From the NCBI GenBank assembly GCA_037447655.1, contig JBBHKE010002321.1:1-23399 (forward strand): a stretch of 23,399 bases of DNA, in the 5' to 3' direction. Numbering within the stretch: position 1 is the stretch's first letter; the number at the start of each line of letters is the position of its first letter. Positions 23,165-23,399 of this stretch are shown here, in pieces. Position numbers and translations under genes: made by a program. The DNA is from Zygnema cylindricum. Taxonomy: Eukaryota; Streptophyta; Zygnematophyceae; Zygnematales; Zygnemataceae. The notes beneath the pieces are model-generated. The model was not told the origin of the DNA, searched no databases, and saw nothing but the letters and a program-made list of their open reading frames with translations.

Positions 23165-23399
23165 ATGAAGGTAAGAACGTAAGAGAAGGTGAGAAGGTAA
23201 GAGAAGGTGAGAAGGCAGAAAGGTAAGAGAAGGTGAGAAGGTAAGAGAAGGTGAGAGGTAAGATAAGGTAAGAGAAGGTAAGAAGGAAAAGTAGGTGAAA
23301 AGGTAAGAGAAGGTAAGAAGCAGAGAAGGTAAGAAGGACGAGAAGGTGAGAAGGTAAGAGGAGATAGAGAAGGTGAAAAGGTAAGAGGAGGTGAGAATG
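23165..23399 (+). repeat. GAAGGTAAGA/GAAGGTGAGA minisatellite at the window edge
   Basis: About 235 bp of imperfect tandem repeats of GAAGGTAAGA and AGAAGGTGAGA, running off the end of the window. It lies just upstream of the first recognised kinase exon on the minus strand, so it may sit in an intron or the 5' region of that gene. The plus strand carries many AGGTAAGA or AGGTGAGA words, which match a 5' splice-site consensus. Confidence 0.9.

Overview
The window is eukaryotic nuclear DNA. It has many short GT-AG introns, AT-rich introns and intergenic DNA, and long low-complexity tracts. Two genes converge. The plus-strand gene (1 to 17091) is a giant RNF213/mysterin-type AAA+ E3 ubiquitin ligase, cut off on its 5' side by the window edge. 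The minus-strand gene (about 23152 down to 19895) is a plant-style receptor-like/Pelle protein kinase. That kinase type points to a streptophyte (green alga or land plant). RNF213 proteins are best known from animals, so a charophyte alga or other non-seed lineage is my guess; the species cannot be fixed from the sequence.

Plus strand: I can chain 20 exons (19 introns, all GT-AG, all phases compatible) into one uninterrupted frame of 3357 codons plus a stop. In order they encode the AAA2 region with a Walker A motif, AAA3 and AAA4 with intact Walker A and B motifs, a degenerate AAA5/AAA6 region, the E3 module with an RZ-type zinc finger, and the RNF213 C-terminal domain. Two features stand out. 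No RING finger is present where animal RNF213 has one, although the surrounding E3 module is continuous in a single 2.8-kb exon. The RZ finger has Cys where the conserved His is expected.

Intergenic (17092 to about 19894): the 3' end of the RNF213-like gene, a small relic resembling the Ty1/copia protease active site, a GGGAGA hexamer block, a 29-bp tandem duplication, an A-run, and a degenerate 70-83 bp tandem array. The array abuts the kinase gene and includes a duplicated copy of the 3' end of a kinase exon together with its splice donor.

Minus strand: four kinase exons carry recognisable glycine-loop, Lys, HRD, DFG, APE and C-lobe motifs. The third and fourth exons each appear to need a one-base homopolymer correction to stay in frame, so this is either a decaying pseudogene or an assembly problem. 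The intron between the HRD and DFG exons holds a pyrimidine tract of about 650 bp (purine/G-rich on the transcribed strand). The right edge (23165 to 23399) is a GAAGGTAAGA-type minisatellite.

If both genes work, the ligase would be a cytosolic ATP-driven ubiquitin ligase relying on its RZ finger, and the kinase a surface or cytosolic signalling kinase. Nothing in the sequence ties them into one pathway.
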